Source of the DNA: Cryptomeria japonica
Lineage: Eukaryota > Streptophyta > Pinopsida > Cupressales > Cupressaceae
Assembly (NCBI RefSeq): GCF_030272615.1
Contig: NC_081414.1
Location: forward strand, 818,472,396 to 818,536,395
Direction of reading: 5' to 3'
Length of the DNA: 64,000 nt
Shown here: in pieces, positions 1 to 11,989 of the stretch
Position numbering within the stretch: position 1 is the first letter of the stretch
Layout of the letters: the number at the start of each line of letters is the position of its first letter
The notes under the pieces: model-generated
What the model saw: only the letters and a program-made list of their open reading frames with translations
Databases searched by the model: none
Told to the model about the DNA's origin: nothing
Position numbers and translations under genes: made by a program

Positions 1-6
1 CGCATT

Positions 7-1265
7 ATGAAGATTAATGGTTGTCTAGAGAGATGTAGTGAGAGGCCAAAGGTGGTTATTCCTCCTGAGATGATAACTGAAGACATTGAATACTTTTCAA
101 AACACTCTCTATATTGCAAGTTTTTGGGAATGAGGGTTTCTTTGCAGTTTTTGGAAAACTGGGCGCAGAGGACTTGGGCTCTGAAAGGGGAAATGGAGAT
201 TATGCTGCTAGCAAACAACTACTTCATGGTTACTTTCAACTGCATAGAGGATCGCAATAGGGTCCGTATTTTTACAACCAGGTGGGGTTATTTATCAAAC
301 CTTGGCATGTAGGGTTTAACCCTTCGGAGGAGCTCCCGAATAGGGTTCCAGTGTGGGTTCGTTTACCACGTTTTCCAGTGGAATGCTGTTGGGAAGATGT
401 GCTACGGATGCTTACCACTTTGCTTGGGAAGCTAGTGGGATCTTCAACGCAAACCCTGGGGAGAAAGGTAATGACCTTTGCACGTATCTATGTTAAAATT
501 GATCTTAGTAAACCTTTTCTAGATGCTATAGATATGTGCGCAAGCTCTTATTCTTGGGTTCAACAGTTAGATTATGAGACTTTACCATTTCGTTGTTGTC
601 TGTGTCATGAGTATGGTCATTTACAGCGTAAGTGTCCTAGATATAAACCGGTGGTGCGCCAACCTCAGCAGTTGGACCCGAGCCTACATAGGGCTGATAA
701 AGGGAAAGCTGCTATGTCGGTCGAGGTTGAAGGTGCTAATGGTTTTGTCTTAGTTAAGACAAAGAACATGAACCAATGACAAAAGAGGCCCTTACAAGAG
801 AGACGGGAGGAGGATACTTTTAACAGATTTGAGTCCTTGGATGACCTTAGCCATCAGGAAGTAAATCCGGGGTTAACCCCTTTGGATCAAAGTGCATGGG
901 GGGGGGCTTCGGAAAGAGTAATTAAGGACTCTACCCAAGCCCTGCTAGTGGTTGGAAGCCAGCAAATGGAGATGGATCAACCAGTAGGGGTCCAGTTGGG
1001 ACTCACTCCTAGTTTGGAGGTGAATTTGGTTGAGGGGGAGGGTTCTCCGATAGCTTTGAAATTGGAACCGACTAGGGTTAAAAGTAATAAGTCCTTCGTT
1101 CACCCGAGTCTACATCAGAAAGATATTAAGAAAAGTGCTTCAGAGAAGAGCTCAAAGGTTGGCATAAAGAAGGATTTGGATAAGATCAAATTGATGGGGG
1201 AGAATTTGGTTGAGTCAGGGTCAGTAAAGACTTTGGATTCTCACCTTTCCAATCCTCCAAAATGA
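7..1265 (+). pseudogene. LINE-1 ORF1 (DUF4283 + zinc knuckle)
   Basis: ORF1 of the LINE encodes a nucleic-acid-binding protein thought to coat the element's RNA. The DUF4283-like part runs from the window edge and shifts frame near 282-312. The second frame carries VWVRLPRFPVECC, then a zinc knuckle at about 594-635 (C-L-C, H, C spaced CX2CX4HX4C). A TGA at 777-779 interrupts that frame, which then continues to 1263-1265. The C-terminal part is polar and Lys/Ser-rich, as usual for ORF1 tails. The terminal TGA overlaps the first ATG of ORF2 (ATGA at 1262-1265). The protein is broken by at least one frameshift and one stop. Confidence 0.85.
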
Positions 1266-4200
1266 TTGTGCCTTCTTGGAATGTGAGGGGCTTGAACAGT
1301 GGCCCTAGACAAAAAGTTGTTCAGGATTTGATTAGGAATCATTCACCTGATGTCCTATTCTTGCAAGAAACTAAACTTTTGGTGGAGAGTATGATGGGTC
1401 TGGTGCCGAAGCTGTGGGGGTGAGGTGAGAGTCAGTGTATTGGAGTAGCTGGTTCCTCTGGAGGGGTGGCCTATCTTTGGAACCTTTTAAGGTTTCACCC
1501 TGTCTAGTGGGTTGCCTCCAGATCTTCGTTATTCAGGATTATCTCTAGTCTTGAGATTGGGGAATTCATCTTGTTTTCTAACATCTATGCCCCTATTGAT
1601 CTTCAGGGTAAGCAAAACTTATGCTCTCATATTTCTTGTATGCAAAGGTTGGCCCCTTTTCATCCTTAGATTATGGCAGGAGACTTCAATGTCATCTTTG
1701 AGTTGAGTGAAAAGAAGGGGGGTGTTATGCAGTTGGAACCTTCTTCTTTCCTTTTTCAAGATAGTATATCTTTGTTGCAGCTTGTTGACATCAAGCCTGG
1801 TAATGGTTTGTTCACTTGGAACAATAGGAGTGTGGGAGAGTATTGGATTGCAGAGAGGTTGGATCATTTTCTGGGTCTAGTTTTTGGATTGGTGGGGGGT
1901 GGTCCACAAGTTCTGAGATTCTTGACTAAAGAGGGTCAGATCACTGGCCCATAAAGTTGGTTTCTTCTTCGGCTTGGGTAGCTTACTCGCCTTCATTGAA
2001 ATTCCAACTTATGTGGCTTTGGGATCCTACCTTGCAGGTTCTTGTAGCGGAGTGGTGGAGGAAAGGGAGGTCGGCCTTTGGCACTGCCATGTACACTTTT
2101 GCCAAGCAACTGCAATTTGTTAAGTTTCAACTTAAACAGTGGAACTGCCAGGGTTTCGAGAACATTTTTCATGCTAAGAAAGCTGCTCAAATTGTGCTGA
2201 ATGGAATCACCAATGAAATAAGAGAGCATGGTTTGTCTGAGGCCTTGCTTAGGGAGGAAGACATGGCTGTCAAGGTGGTAGAGGAATGGGAGCTTAGGGA
2301 AGAAATATACTGGAAGCATAGAGCTTGTATTGATTGGCTGCAGGTGGGGGACAAGAACACTGCTTTCTTCTTCAACTCAGTGAAAGCAAGAAGACATGAA
2401 AATTCCATCCCTGTTCTGGTTAATGATAGAGGTGAGCAGTGTCTATCCTTGTAGGAGATATCTAGGGAGTCGTTATAGTTTTTCCTGTCCCTCTTCAAGG
2501 AGAACTCTCAAGGGGAAATAATGGAGGATAATTAGGTTCTTGCTTGCATTCCTTCTCTTGTCACGGGGGAGATGAATGAACAACTTTTGGGTCTTATTTT
2601 GTTGGAAGAACTTGAGAGGATTGTTTTTCACACGAGGAAAGGAAAAGCTCCTGGACCAGATGGGTTCTTGGTTGAATTCTTTCAAGAGTTCTCGGATATT
2701 ATCAAAATGGATTTACTGGAAGTAGTCCAAGAATCCCAGAGGAATAAGCAAATGCTTCGGGCTTTGAATGTGACTTTCATTGCTCTAATCCAAGTGTGAT
2801 GGGGCCGATCGGTTAGGCCAGTTCTACCCGATCTCTCTCTGCAACGTGATTTATAAGATAATGTCTAAGCTGATAGAAGATAGGTTGAAGAAGTGCCTAG
2901 GGAATGTTATCTCTGAGGAGCATAGTGGGTTTATGGAAGGGTGCCAAATTTTGGATGGTGTGGTCATTGCTACGGAGACCATTCATTCTATGGCAACCTC
3001 TAAGGAAAAAGTTATGTTTATCAAGCTGGATATGGCTAAGGCTTACGATAGAGTTTGGTGGTCCTTCCTTCAGAAGATCCTCAAGGCTTTTGGTTTTGCT
3101 GATGAGTGGATCCAGTGGGTTATGAGTTGTGTTACGTCTACTTCTTTCTCTGTGCTTATCAATGGAGACCATACTGAGCTGTTTGGGGCTTCTAGGGTTC
3201 TCCGCCAGGGGGGACCCCTCTCCCCATATTTATTCATTCTTCTGGCTGAGGGTCTAGGGAGGTTGATTAAGCATAATGTGGGTCTGGGTTTTATTCAGGG
3301 TTGGAGATGGGGTAATGATTTATAGCCGCAGTCTCATTTGTAGTTTGTGGATGACACGACCCTTATGGGACTTGCTGGGATCAAAGAAGCTACTAATTTG
3401 CGTAAGATTTTGGATGTTTATCTTGCAGTCTCAGGCCAGTTGATCAATGAGGATAAATCTTCTATCCTCTTTTTCAACACTCCTTAAACTATTCAAAGGA
3501 GGATTGCTCTTATCTTGAGATTCCAAGTTGGCTCCCTGCCCTTGAATTATTTGGGTATTCCTATTTCTCCTAGTAACCCTCCCAGGGAGTCATGGCAGGG
3601 TATCTTGGATAAATTTCGTACGAAGGTTGAACACTAGACTCATAGATGGCTATCCTTTGCTGGGAGGGTTCAACTGATTCAGTCGGTGGTTCAGGCTCTT
3701 CCGATCTATCGATGTATGCTTCATGTGGCTCCTAAGTGGTTCTTGAAGGGTTTGGATTCTCTAGCTAGGCAATTCTTATGGGCAAACAATCTTTCCTCTT
3801 CCAAATGGAGTCTTGACAATTGAGACTTGGTGTGTAGCCCGAAGCAGTCGGGGGGGCTTGGTTTAAGGCAATCTATTCTATTTGGGGAAGCTCTGGCAGC
3901 AAAATTGTACTAGAGGTGGTGTGTTGAGCAGGATCGAGGCTGGGCTAGGATTTTGGCCAACAAATATATGTAAAGGATCCCGATGGAGGAAATCCCTAGA
4001 TATCCACTTGAGGGAAAGGGATCAACAATTTGGTATACCCTCAAGAGGGGGGCTTCTCTCATTAAGGCATGACTCTTTTGGATTTGCAGGAGGGGGGAAG
4101 AGGTCCTTTTCTGGAACAACTCTTGGGATGGATATCCTCCCATCCTCGATCAATTTCCTAACCTTGAGAATCTATGCTAGAGGTTTTTGGAGGCAGGATG

Positions 4201-4638
4201 GTCAAGGGTGAGTGACTTCAAGGTTGTTTATAGGTGTGGGCGGTTGGATTTGGAGCGGTGGAAGGCTCCTAATGAGTGGCTGGTTGCTGGGATGGAGGAA
4301 GAGTGTGCTAAGTTGCATGGCATTTTGGCGAGTAGACATTGTAGCTCCCTCAAGGGTAGGGATGGGCTTGCTTGGTCTCCAAATTCTAAGGGTGTTTTTA
4401 CTGTGGCTAGTGGATACCAGGAATTGTTGAACCGAAGACTTGAGGGAAGAAAGGTGAACTGGTGGAAATAGGTGTGGAATAATGTTTCTTGGTTGAAGTG
4501 TAACTACTTTGCTTGGACTTTGGCTTTGAATAGATGCCTAGCTTGGGACAATATCCGCAAGCGGGGATTCTTGGGGCCTTCTATATGTGTTTTGTGTGGT
4601 AATGGGGAGGAAGATTCCTCACACCTGTTCTTCAGATG
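1262..4638 (+). pseudogene. LINE-1 ORF2, endonuclease and reverse transcriptase part
   Basis: ORF2 is the target-primed reverse transcription enzyme. An apurinic-type endonuclease begins at the ATG at 1262 (PSWNVRGLNS, FLQETKL) and includes MAGDFNV near 1673 and ERLDHF near 1855. RT follows: GKAPGPDGF near 2640, the palm motif DMAKAYDRV near 3030, GGPLSPYLF near 3210, and the catalytic FVDD near 3340 (many plant L1 copies have FADD). The zf-RVT cysteines lie at about 4590-4638. Stops or frameshifts fall in the endonuclease (for example near 1420 and 1505), around 1950-1960, near 2450-2500, near 2800, and just before and after FVDD. The protein cannot be made. The remaining C-terminus lies at 33654-34577. 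Confidence 0.9.
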
Positions 4639-5212
4639 TGTGAGGCTCTACCCCGACCCATCCTATCATTTCAATGATTTTCATGTTGGAACTATTATGG
4701 ATGCCTTATTTTTATGTATTATAGATATAGAATTTTATATGATCCCGGGAATTGGATAACATTGATATATTGATGCTTCATTTCTATGCATTGTGGATAT
4801 AGAATTGTATAAGATTCTAGAATAGGATAGCATTGAGATGGTGTATGTCATTATTTGATTTGCGGGATTTATTATGATGCTTGAAATATGATGCATATCT
4901 TATTAATGAATTAAATTTATGAAGATTATGATAATTTCTTAGGTGGATTTGCCTTGTTATATGGTAAATTGATTTGTATGATGTCAATTGTATGCAGAGT
5001 GATTGATTTGTATTCTTATTATGTGTTTAATATTACATGAAGCTATTGGGAAGTACTAATGTGTAATTGAGATGTGCAGGAAAATTATCCATGTGACCAT
5101 GGAAACATTATGGAGAATCAAGTCTAGGCTTATGTATGTTCATAAAACTAGGGGTTGTCTATTTGGAGAGAACACCCCGTATGTATTGTATTTTATTTGT
5201 AAACGTAAATGT

Positions 5213-6748
5213 TGTTGGCATTTGGCATTATAATAGACAAGGAGAGATTGTTGGCATTTCAACAAGGATATTGAGAAGGTTGTTGATGATTATGGATATA
5301 ATTGATTAAGGATGTTTACTGTCTTAATATTATTATTTTGTCATTGATGTCAAGAAATTGATTTTCTAATTTAGTATGATGTTGCCATATCTTGAGAAGT
5401 ATGATTTGATGAGTATAAAGGTGTCGGTAAAAGACACAGAAAGAATATGATGAATAAGGGGAGAAATAAGTTATTCAATGGGCAACTATTACCGAGTTAG
5501 ACAATGATGAGATCATGATGTTTAGATTGTTTTGATATCATACATATGCTATTGATTGAAAGGTTAATACTATACTATGTTACCGAGCAAAGAACCTAGT
5601 CGATAAACCCTAAGGAACCTAGTCGGTAAACCCTAAGGTTATTGCTATTGGTTAATGAAGGCAGAATGTCTACCGAGTGAAGTTTAGTATTCACCGAGTT
5701 GTAACAGAATGCATTAAATGATTACAAGTGTTATTTAATGAAGGAAGTTGATGAGCTGGCTATGATTAAATGATTGGTATGTGGTCAATGAAGTTTGTTA
5801 AAGAATCTATGGCAAAGGAAAATCGGCAGGAAGATCTACAGCTTAAATTGAACCGCAATACCCTAGCACAAGTTCCAAGAAATGTATGCAAGTTCCGAGG
5901 CAGGGTAAAACATTTTTCAGATCGAAAGATATATTGAACCTGGACAAAGTTTGAAGATCTGATGGCTATGATTGATCATGGGAAATGTGATCAAGGAGAT
6001 TAAGCAGTTGGTGAATTGTTTATAAATAGGGAACTATTGATGAATAATGTATGCGGGCAAGTGTATGCACAGGGATGCTACATAGTGATTACCAAGCACA
6101 GAAGCTTGGAGATCTATTTTGAATAACAGAGTATAGAGCCCAGCAAATGGACAAGATTAGTTCTATGTCTATATTGTATTGAGCAAATAAGAATCTGCTT
6201 TAGCATTTTAGATGCGAAGTTGCAGATAGATTTTTTATTACTGTTATTTTGTGAAAGTGACAGAAAATCTCTTAACCAAGTGGATTTAACAGTCTTATTT
6301 GTAAAACCCTCTAGCAAGGTGACATTCTGATTGAGTGTTTGAAATCCTTTAACAAGGTTACTTCTAACAAAGTGAAGATCCTAACAGATCTGAGGGAAAT
6401 CCCTTAATCGGGTCACATCTAGCAATGTGTTTGTAATCTTTAACAGGATTTGTTTTTAACCGAGCATACTCTACAAGAGTATATTTCTTAATGGGTCCAA
6501 AATCCCACAGTGGTTTTTCCCTATTTGGGTTTCCACATTAAATCTGGTGTTATGAGTGTTATGATGTTCATATGCTTTTGAGTTTGCATGTTTAGCAGTT
6601 TTGGTTATATTACTGAAGTATATGTTACCGAGGTTGAATCTGATGTTTTTTATGAAAGATTAAGTTTGTATGATTCACCCCTAACCCCCCCCCCCTCTCA
6701 TCTTATTAGCTTGGCATTTGTACTTATCTTTAAGTATCAGAACTATCA
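5213..6748 (+). mobile_element. Solo LTR E, SIRE-like (Ty1/copia type)
   Basis: The sequence starts TGTTGGCATTT and ends GAACTATCA, flanked by a perfect 5-bp duplication, AATGT (5208-5212 and 6749-6753). A TATA box (TATAAATAGG) is at 6021-6030. The region near the 3' end has the C-run plus CTCTCATCTTA and a CCACAGTGGTTTTTCCC block common in SIRE-like LTRs. No internal coding region follows, so it is a solo LTR left by recombination. Its insertion postdates the Tekay element. The copia/SIRE assignment rests on LTR features only. Confidence 0.8.
6021..6030 (+). promoter_or_regulatory. TATA box of solo LTR E
   Basis: TATAAATAGG lies about 800 bases into the 1.5-kb LTR, the expected place for the U3/R boundary. 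Whether it still drives transcription cannot be seen. Confidence 0.5.
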
Positions 6749-6753
6749 AATGT

Positions 6754-8203
6754 TTGCACGTGTATAAATTGTATTTATTAAATTGTTTAAATCATTCAAG
6801 AGACAATTGCCATGTGTGTATTTGTGCTATGGAATTATTTTTGTAGTATCACTTGACACATATGTTGTATGTTGTGTTGGCATTGTCATGTCACTTTTTT
6901 GAGAGATTTATTTTTGTTTAATTAATATATTTCCAAATTATCCTTGAAGGTTCCAAGAAATCTAGGATAGTGAGCCATAAGGAGGGTCAACTCAGAGTTG
7001 ACCCATAGGTTAATTTTAGGTGAACTTTCTAAGGGTTAAACCAACTCCTAGAGTCAACTTTGGAGCATTTTTAGAGGGCCATATGGCATACCTATGGGTG
7101 AAGGCCAAATTTGACCATGTGTCTTTCCCCTAGGACTTGTTTTACCTCCCAAAAAAGTGGGTTTTCCTAGATGGCCGAATTTCATCTTTAGTAGTGTCAT
7201 CCTTGGGTAGATAACCTTCTTGGCATGTGTCATTCCTCTTCCCCATTACATTCCTCTTCTTGAGGTACCTTAGTTAGGGAGTGTGTAAGACCTAGGGAAG
7301 ACCAAACCAATGGGAGCCTCTCACTCTATCCAAGAGGTTGAAAAGAGTGGGAGAAGCCTTCTTAGGCAAGAGATTGAGACTTAGTGAGTTAATCATCCAC
7401 TCTCCATCTTTGGAGATCTTGCAATTTTGAAAAAAATCAGTTTTAGAATAAAATTTTGGCTAAGTGTTGCAGAAAAGAATTGTGGAATTGGGCTGCTCTT
7501 CTCCAAGCTATCCCTAGAAAACCCTTGGCAGATTCAAAGTTGGTGCATTTTCTTACTTGTATGTTGGGAATCTGTTTGTAGGATTGCTTGAATGTAAATG
7601 TTGTTTTCCTTGCTTTTTCCTTTGTGAAAATGTTATGTGATCTTCCTCTTATTTCTTTTTATGCATTTTCTTGTGTTTTGGGAGTATCCAAGGCCTTCTT
7701 ACCCTTGGGAGGGTAGAATGGTCTTGGGGGTGGAAGGAGTTTGATAGCCTTAGAGTGAGAGGCTCTCATTATGAGAGTGATCTCAAGGGTTTATTTATGT
7801 GACCCTTGCTGCATAGTTTTGTTTATGCATTTGGGGGTCATAAGGGGAGAAAATATGACATGTATGCCTTGGGGGTCATAAGGAAGTTGGGCTAAGATGG
7901 ATTTTTTTTGTGTTCTTGGTTGCCATGAGTTGGTTGTGATCTACTATCTTGCAGTTCTCTTCAAGGTACTTGGTCCACTTCCACCCATGTAAATATCACA
8001 CTATGTGATAAAGTTCAGCTTTGGGATGTGAATGTGTTTGTTTGAGTTTTCCCCTTGCTTGTTTGTGTTTGCTTGAGTGTAACCCGTCTAAGACTTGGTT
8101 CTCCAATCTCGGGGGTGGCTTTTAGTAAGCCTAGGCTAGGAGGTGAGCACTCCATGGTCACATCCTTAAGATTTTGAATGCAGGTTGCTTGGAAACGAAG
8201 AAA
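6754..8203 (+). repeat. Tekay LTR stretch present only in the 5' copy
   Basis: About 1.45 kb without coding capacity. It lies between the target duplication of solo LTR E and the point where similarity to the 3' LTR resumes (8204 matches 31308). The simplest reading is ordinary LTR sequence that the 3' copy does not retain next to element B. No ORF, repeat array or terminal structure was seen in it. Confidence 0.6.
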
Positions 8204-9137
8204 AAGGAAAGCTAGGAGTTGCTGATTTTATTTTAATTCCAAAAAGAAAAGAAAAAAGAATGTAATTTTTGTATTTGTTATAAAGAAAGGATGGGAAAGG
8301 AAAGAGTTTTTCTACTATAAATATATTGTAAAATGATTTAGAATCTGTATTATTGACTGAGCCTTAAGATGTATTTTATTGATGTATGAATCATTTTAAA
8401 TAAATAAAAAAGAGTGCATTTGGTTAACTCTGTTTTGTATCAATTGCAAAGGAAAAGAAATGTATTGTGCTGTTGTCTTTTAACTGAAATCTGTCATTTA
8501 TTTGAAATCTATCTTTTATTTAAATCTGTCTTTTAACTGAAATCTGTCATCTATTTATCTCTGTAATTTATAAAAAGAAAAAAAAATACAGAAAGTGAAA
8601 TGATAATGTTTTAAGTGTTTTTATGTATTATTTAAATGTTGTTGTTATTGTATTTATTACTATCATTTTTCTACTTAAAAAAAAAGTAGAAAGCTAAAGT
8701 AGACAAATTTAAATTTACCTCTTTCCTATAGTTATCTATTAGAAGTTAAAATGAAGAGAAATGTTGTTAAATAAATCTGTTAGTTTAGAAAGTCTATTGT
8801 TATGTGTTTTTTTTAAAAGAAAATATATGCATACACAGACTTAGAAAACCAGAAAATTACTAATAGATCTATGTCTAATTTTAAAAGAGGAAATGAACTG
8901 GTTGATATATTTATCAAACTGTTAAAACTGACAGTCATAATATTGTTAATGATGCATAATAAAAATCTATTTAATCTAACTAAAAGAATATTTGTATGCA
9001 TGTTAACCAGATCACATTTTGCAAAAGAAAAAAAAAGTGAATGTGTATTTGTTACATGTTGTCACTATTTTGCTATTTCCTGCATGTAAAAAAAAGAGAT
9101 AAAAAATCTAACTCTGGAAATATATATATATATATAT

Positions 9138-10342
9138 TGTAAAGCGGAAAATCGGTCGAACCCTAGTTGCTCTCCCCTCTTCCAACTCCAAGGAGAGAGA
9201 AGGGAGATTGCTAGGGTTGATGGTTTTCGCTTGGGAGACTTTACATTCAAAAGAGGGGTTGAAACCCACAAGATCCAATCCCACGCAATGCAAGATTGGA
9301 TGCTAAATGAGTTTCAAGGGTTAAGACAGCAAGGCTACCCTCTTTTGTAAAGAATGTGCATAGAAGAATTAAGCTAGGAATGCATAGAAAGTGAGAAAGA
9401 TTCGCTTATAAACTGAGTTAGGGATATAGGATGAAGCTGCGGACCTGGAATTAGCAGTAAAATGTTGATACGGCGCTGTCCTGTAAATTTGAGCGAAAGT
9501 TGCCAGGACGATGGTGCCCGAGCGCCACGGTCCTCCAAAAAATCCGCGAAACGAAGGGGGATCTGTTCATCTCTGCACAAGGATTCCAGATCTTCAATTT
9601 CAGCCGCGTACCTGCAACCTACACACAGAAAAGCGAAGATGATTGGGGGGTTAGGGATTAGGGGTTTGCCTTTAGGTCAAACCCCGGATTTGGAATTAAC
9701 CAAGAAATGAGCAATGCTGTAAATGTAAATGTCTGTAATGTAAAACAAGTACTAATACCTTGTTGTAAGGATGTTTGTATCCTTATGTGCGAAGGTATAG
9801 ATGTTGTATGTTGTATGTTGTAGTAGTATGTAGTAAGTGATCTCCTCTTCAATGGTTGAATCCTTGTCTTGAATGCAACACTTAGCCTTGAATGGAGACT
9901 TAGAATGATCAATTGCTTGAAAGAATGTTTGAATGCTTGAGTGCTTGAGTATAGTTTCCACGCTTGTACACATATATCCTTCTTTTTTTCATCTACCCAA
10001 ATGGGAAAGGAAAATGCCATTTATATACTTGCCAATTAGGGTTAATAGACTGATTTTTCCGACCTTGGGCTGACCAGGAAACATTAATTTCCAATTTGCA
10101 AACAAAAAGACCCGAAGTCCCATAGGAGACCGGGCCCAAAATAGGGCCAGGGACCAGGGCGCCCTGGTCCCACCTCCCGGGACAACAGGGTGCAAAGGAG
10201 GTTCAGGCCAGGGTGCTTGAAAATGCAGTTTTTGGTGTCGTGGACAAGTTTCGGGGTCTCCATTCAGGTTCCGTGTTGCGTCGCCATCGTGAAGACCGAA
10301 ATACAGTCGAAATTGCAAGTGTCACAATTTTAGGACGCTACA
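9138..10342 (-). repeat. Element A LTR, left copy (3' LTR in element sense)
   Basis: It runs TGTAAAGCGG to GACGCTACA on the plus strand. It contains a 22-bp perfect palindrome at 10150-10171 and a second hairpin at 9506-9533, both with GGACC/GGTCC-type stems. Confidence 0.92.
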
Positions 10343-11116
10343 TTTAGCCCCCACTTTAGCGGGAGTATGTATGCTCATACTTCCGGTAAAGTACAAGGAA
10401 ACAACATTGAAAGACTTTCACCACGTCAAGGAGGCAAGACACACCAAGCCCCCAGTGGACTAAGGATCTTACGACTTCGATTGACAAAGTAAAAGGGAAG
10501 ATCGCGAGGGAGAACCATGACTGTCAGTAGTAAGGTTCCCTCACTATGAGTCATGCAAAAGAAATACCAAAAATTTTCAAGGCAAAGCTAAGTTCGCCAA
10601 GAAATTTTTCAACTATCTTGAAAGGATAGACAGGGTGTATGCCCCCTACATTAAAGCGATCGCACACGCCTCAACGGGGGTGATTATTTTAACGTAGTGA
10701 TACACATAAGAAATGAGAAAGGAAAGGAGCACATTATCGCAAAGATTTAGCCCCCAAGTGTGAGATAAACCCAAGGATAATAGACACAAAACACAAAGCA
10801 CAAGGTGATTTCACTTTCCTCGGGGTCAGTATGCTGTATGATAATTCATGTATATATATCATATGTATGTATGCATAATTGTTCTTCATTCCCCAATCAA
10901 GGAAGGTCGCCTAGAAGAAGGGAACACATGTGTCTTTTGAGTCAACATGAGAGAGACCAAAAGAGATCTCAGTGCTTTGCATCGTCCTCAAGTAGACAAC
11001 ACTAAGGACAACAAATAGAAGAATGAGAATAACATATAGAAGAAATAACACAAGAGAGGAGGAGAGAATCTGCTATGCTAATGTAACTAGTCTAGCACGT
11101 CATCTACCCCCCGATC
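10343..11116 (-). other. Element A 3' non-coding region with polypurine tract
   Basis: The polypurine tract GTGGGGGCTAAA (minus strand) abuts the left LTR at 10343-10354. A second, nearly identical purine stretch occurs near 10746-10757. A small palindrome (AGTATG/CATACT) sits at about 10364-10381. No convincing coding frame was seen. Confidence 0.7.
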
Positions 11117-11947
11117 TTACTGATCAATGTTTCGGGAAGGCAGGGAACACGCTAGAGGAGGAACTTCCAACACAGCAGATGGAGCTATCACAAGATCCAA
11201 ACAAGGGCTATGTTCATGTTCCAAGCCACGCTGTTCTTGTCTAGGAGCTAGGATAAGTGCTTTAGAAAATTCGTTAGATAAATGGTTATCAATATCAACA
11301 AGTTCATATTCACTATCAGAAGCAAGAGGAGTAACATTTTCATCGTGAATAACATTTTCATCTATAGCATCATCAAGATTTATAAAAATAGGGTCTTTAA
11401 TTCGCACAGGATCAAGACCATCATGCAACTTATGTTTAGGAGATTTTGGAGAAAATGGAATAATGCTTGTTGAAGGTGTTTTTGGAGATTGTGAAGTTTG
11501 AGAAGTAGCTGCTTGAGCTCTAAGATGACGCTTTCGTTGACGTTCGTGTGCAGAACGATTTCGTCTAGTCTTAGTAGGAAGTGGAGAAGATTGAGGAGGA
11601 GGAATGTTCTCATCCTTATCACTTGGGTGTTTAGGTTGTGGTCGCTTAGGCTGGATAATAGGAGAAGAAGAAGGTCTCTTCTCTCTATAAAAAGAAGGAG
11701 GAGGAACTACTCCATATAAAGGAGGAATATTTGGTTTAGGAAGGAGACCAAGTCCATCATGACGAGGAGGTATAGGTCTACTTTTAGAAGGTTTATTAGG
11801 CATAGACATAGTCACATCCATAGGGATGGGTTGGGAATCTTCTTGAGGAAAGACATTAGTTTTATCTTTCAAAGGAAGAACATCCTTCTCAAGAATGATA
11901 GGAATGTCAAGTTTAGGTGTTCTAGGTTCACTTAGAGATAAGATCAT
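11117..11947 (-). CDS. Element A linker ORF, Pro/Ser-rich
   Basis: A 276-codon frame lies directly after the gag-protease frame, where Tat elements carry the low-complexity link between protease and RT. It is rich in Pro, Ser, Lys and Arg (KSRPIPPRHDGLGLLPKPN and PPPSFYREKRP near the N-terminal third). A basic stretch with HERQRKRHLR lies mid-protein, and the tail is acidic. The GLGLLP motif resembles the GLG-type start of pre-RT linkers in Tat polyproteins; this is inference. No enzymatic motif is visible. It could equally be a remnant of pol whose catalytic part is absent. Confidence 0.55.
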   Translation of the reverse strand: MILSLSEPRTPKLDIPIILEKDVLPLKDKTNVFPQEDSQPIPMDVTMSMPNKPSKSRPIPPRHDGLGLLPKPNIPPLYGVVPPPSFYREKRPSSSPIIQPKRPQPKHPSDKDENIPPPQSSPLPTKTRRNRSAHERQRKRHLRAQAATSQTSQSPKTPSTSIIPFSPKSPKHKLHDGLDPVRIKDPIFINLDDAIDENVIHDENVTPLASDSEYELVDIDNHLSNEFSKALILAPRQEQRGLEHEHSPCLDLVIAPSAVLEVPPLACSLPSRNIDQ

Positions 11948-11989
11948 ATCTGTTTTCCACTTTTGATAAGATTTGAAAAGATGATCACT

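Larger units (their letters stand above)
1..4638 (+). mobile_element. LINE-1, 5' part (plant L1-type non-LTR retrotransposon)
   Basis: This is the 5' portion of a plant L1-type LINE; its start lies outside the window. Order seen: DUF4283-like ORF1 with a CX2CX4HX4C knuckle, endonuclease (start motif SWNVRGLNS, later MAGDFNV), reverse transcriptase (GKAPGPDGF, DMAKAYDRV, RQGGPLSPYLF, FVDDT), then the first half of the zf-RVT motif (CVLCGNGEEDSSHLFFRC). The element stops inside zf-RVT because a Ty3/gypsy element sits there. The same reading continues at 33654. Several stops and frameshifts in both ORFs show that this copy is dead and old compared with what inserted into it. Confidence 0.93.

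Noticed and set aside
9752-10318. Minus-strand frames in the element A LTRs
   Set aside because: The same frames recur in both LTRs with no domain; they are chance frames in non-coding terminal repeats.
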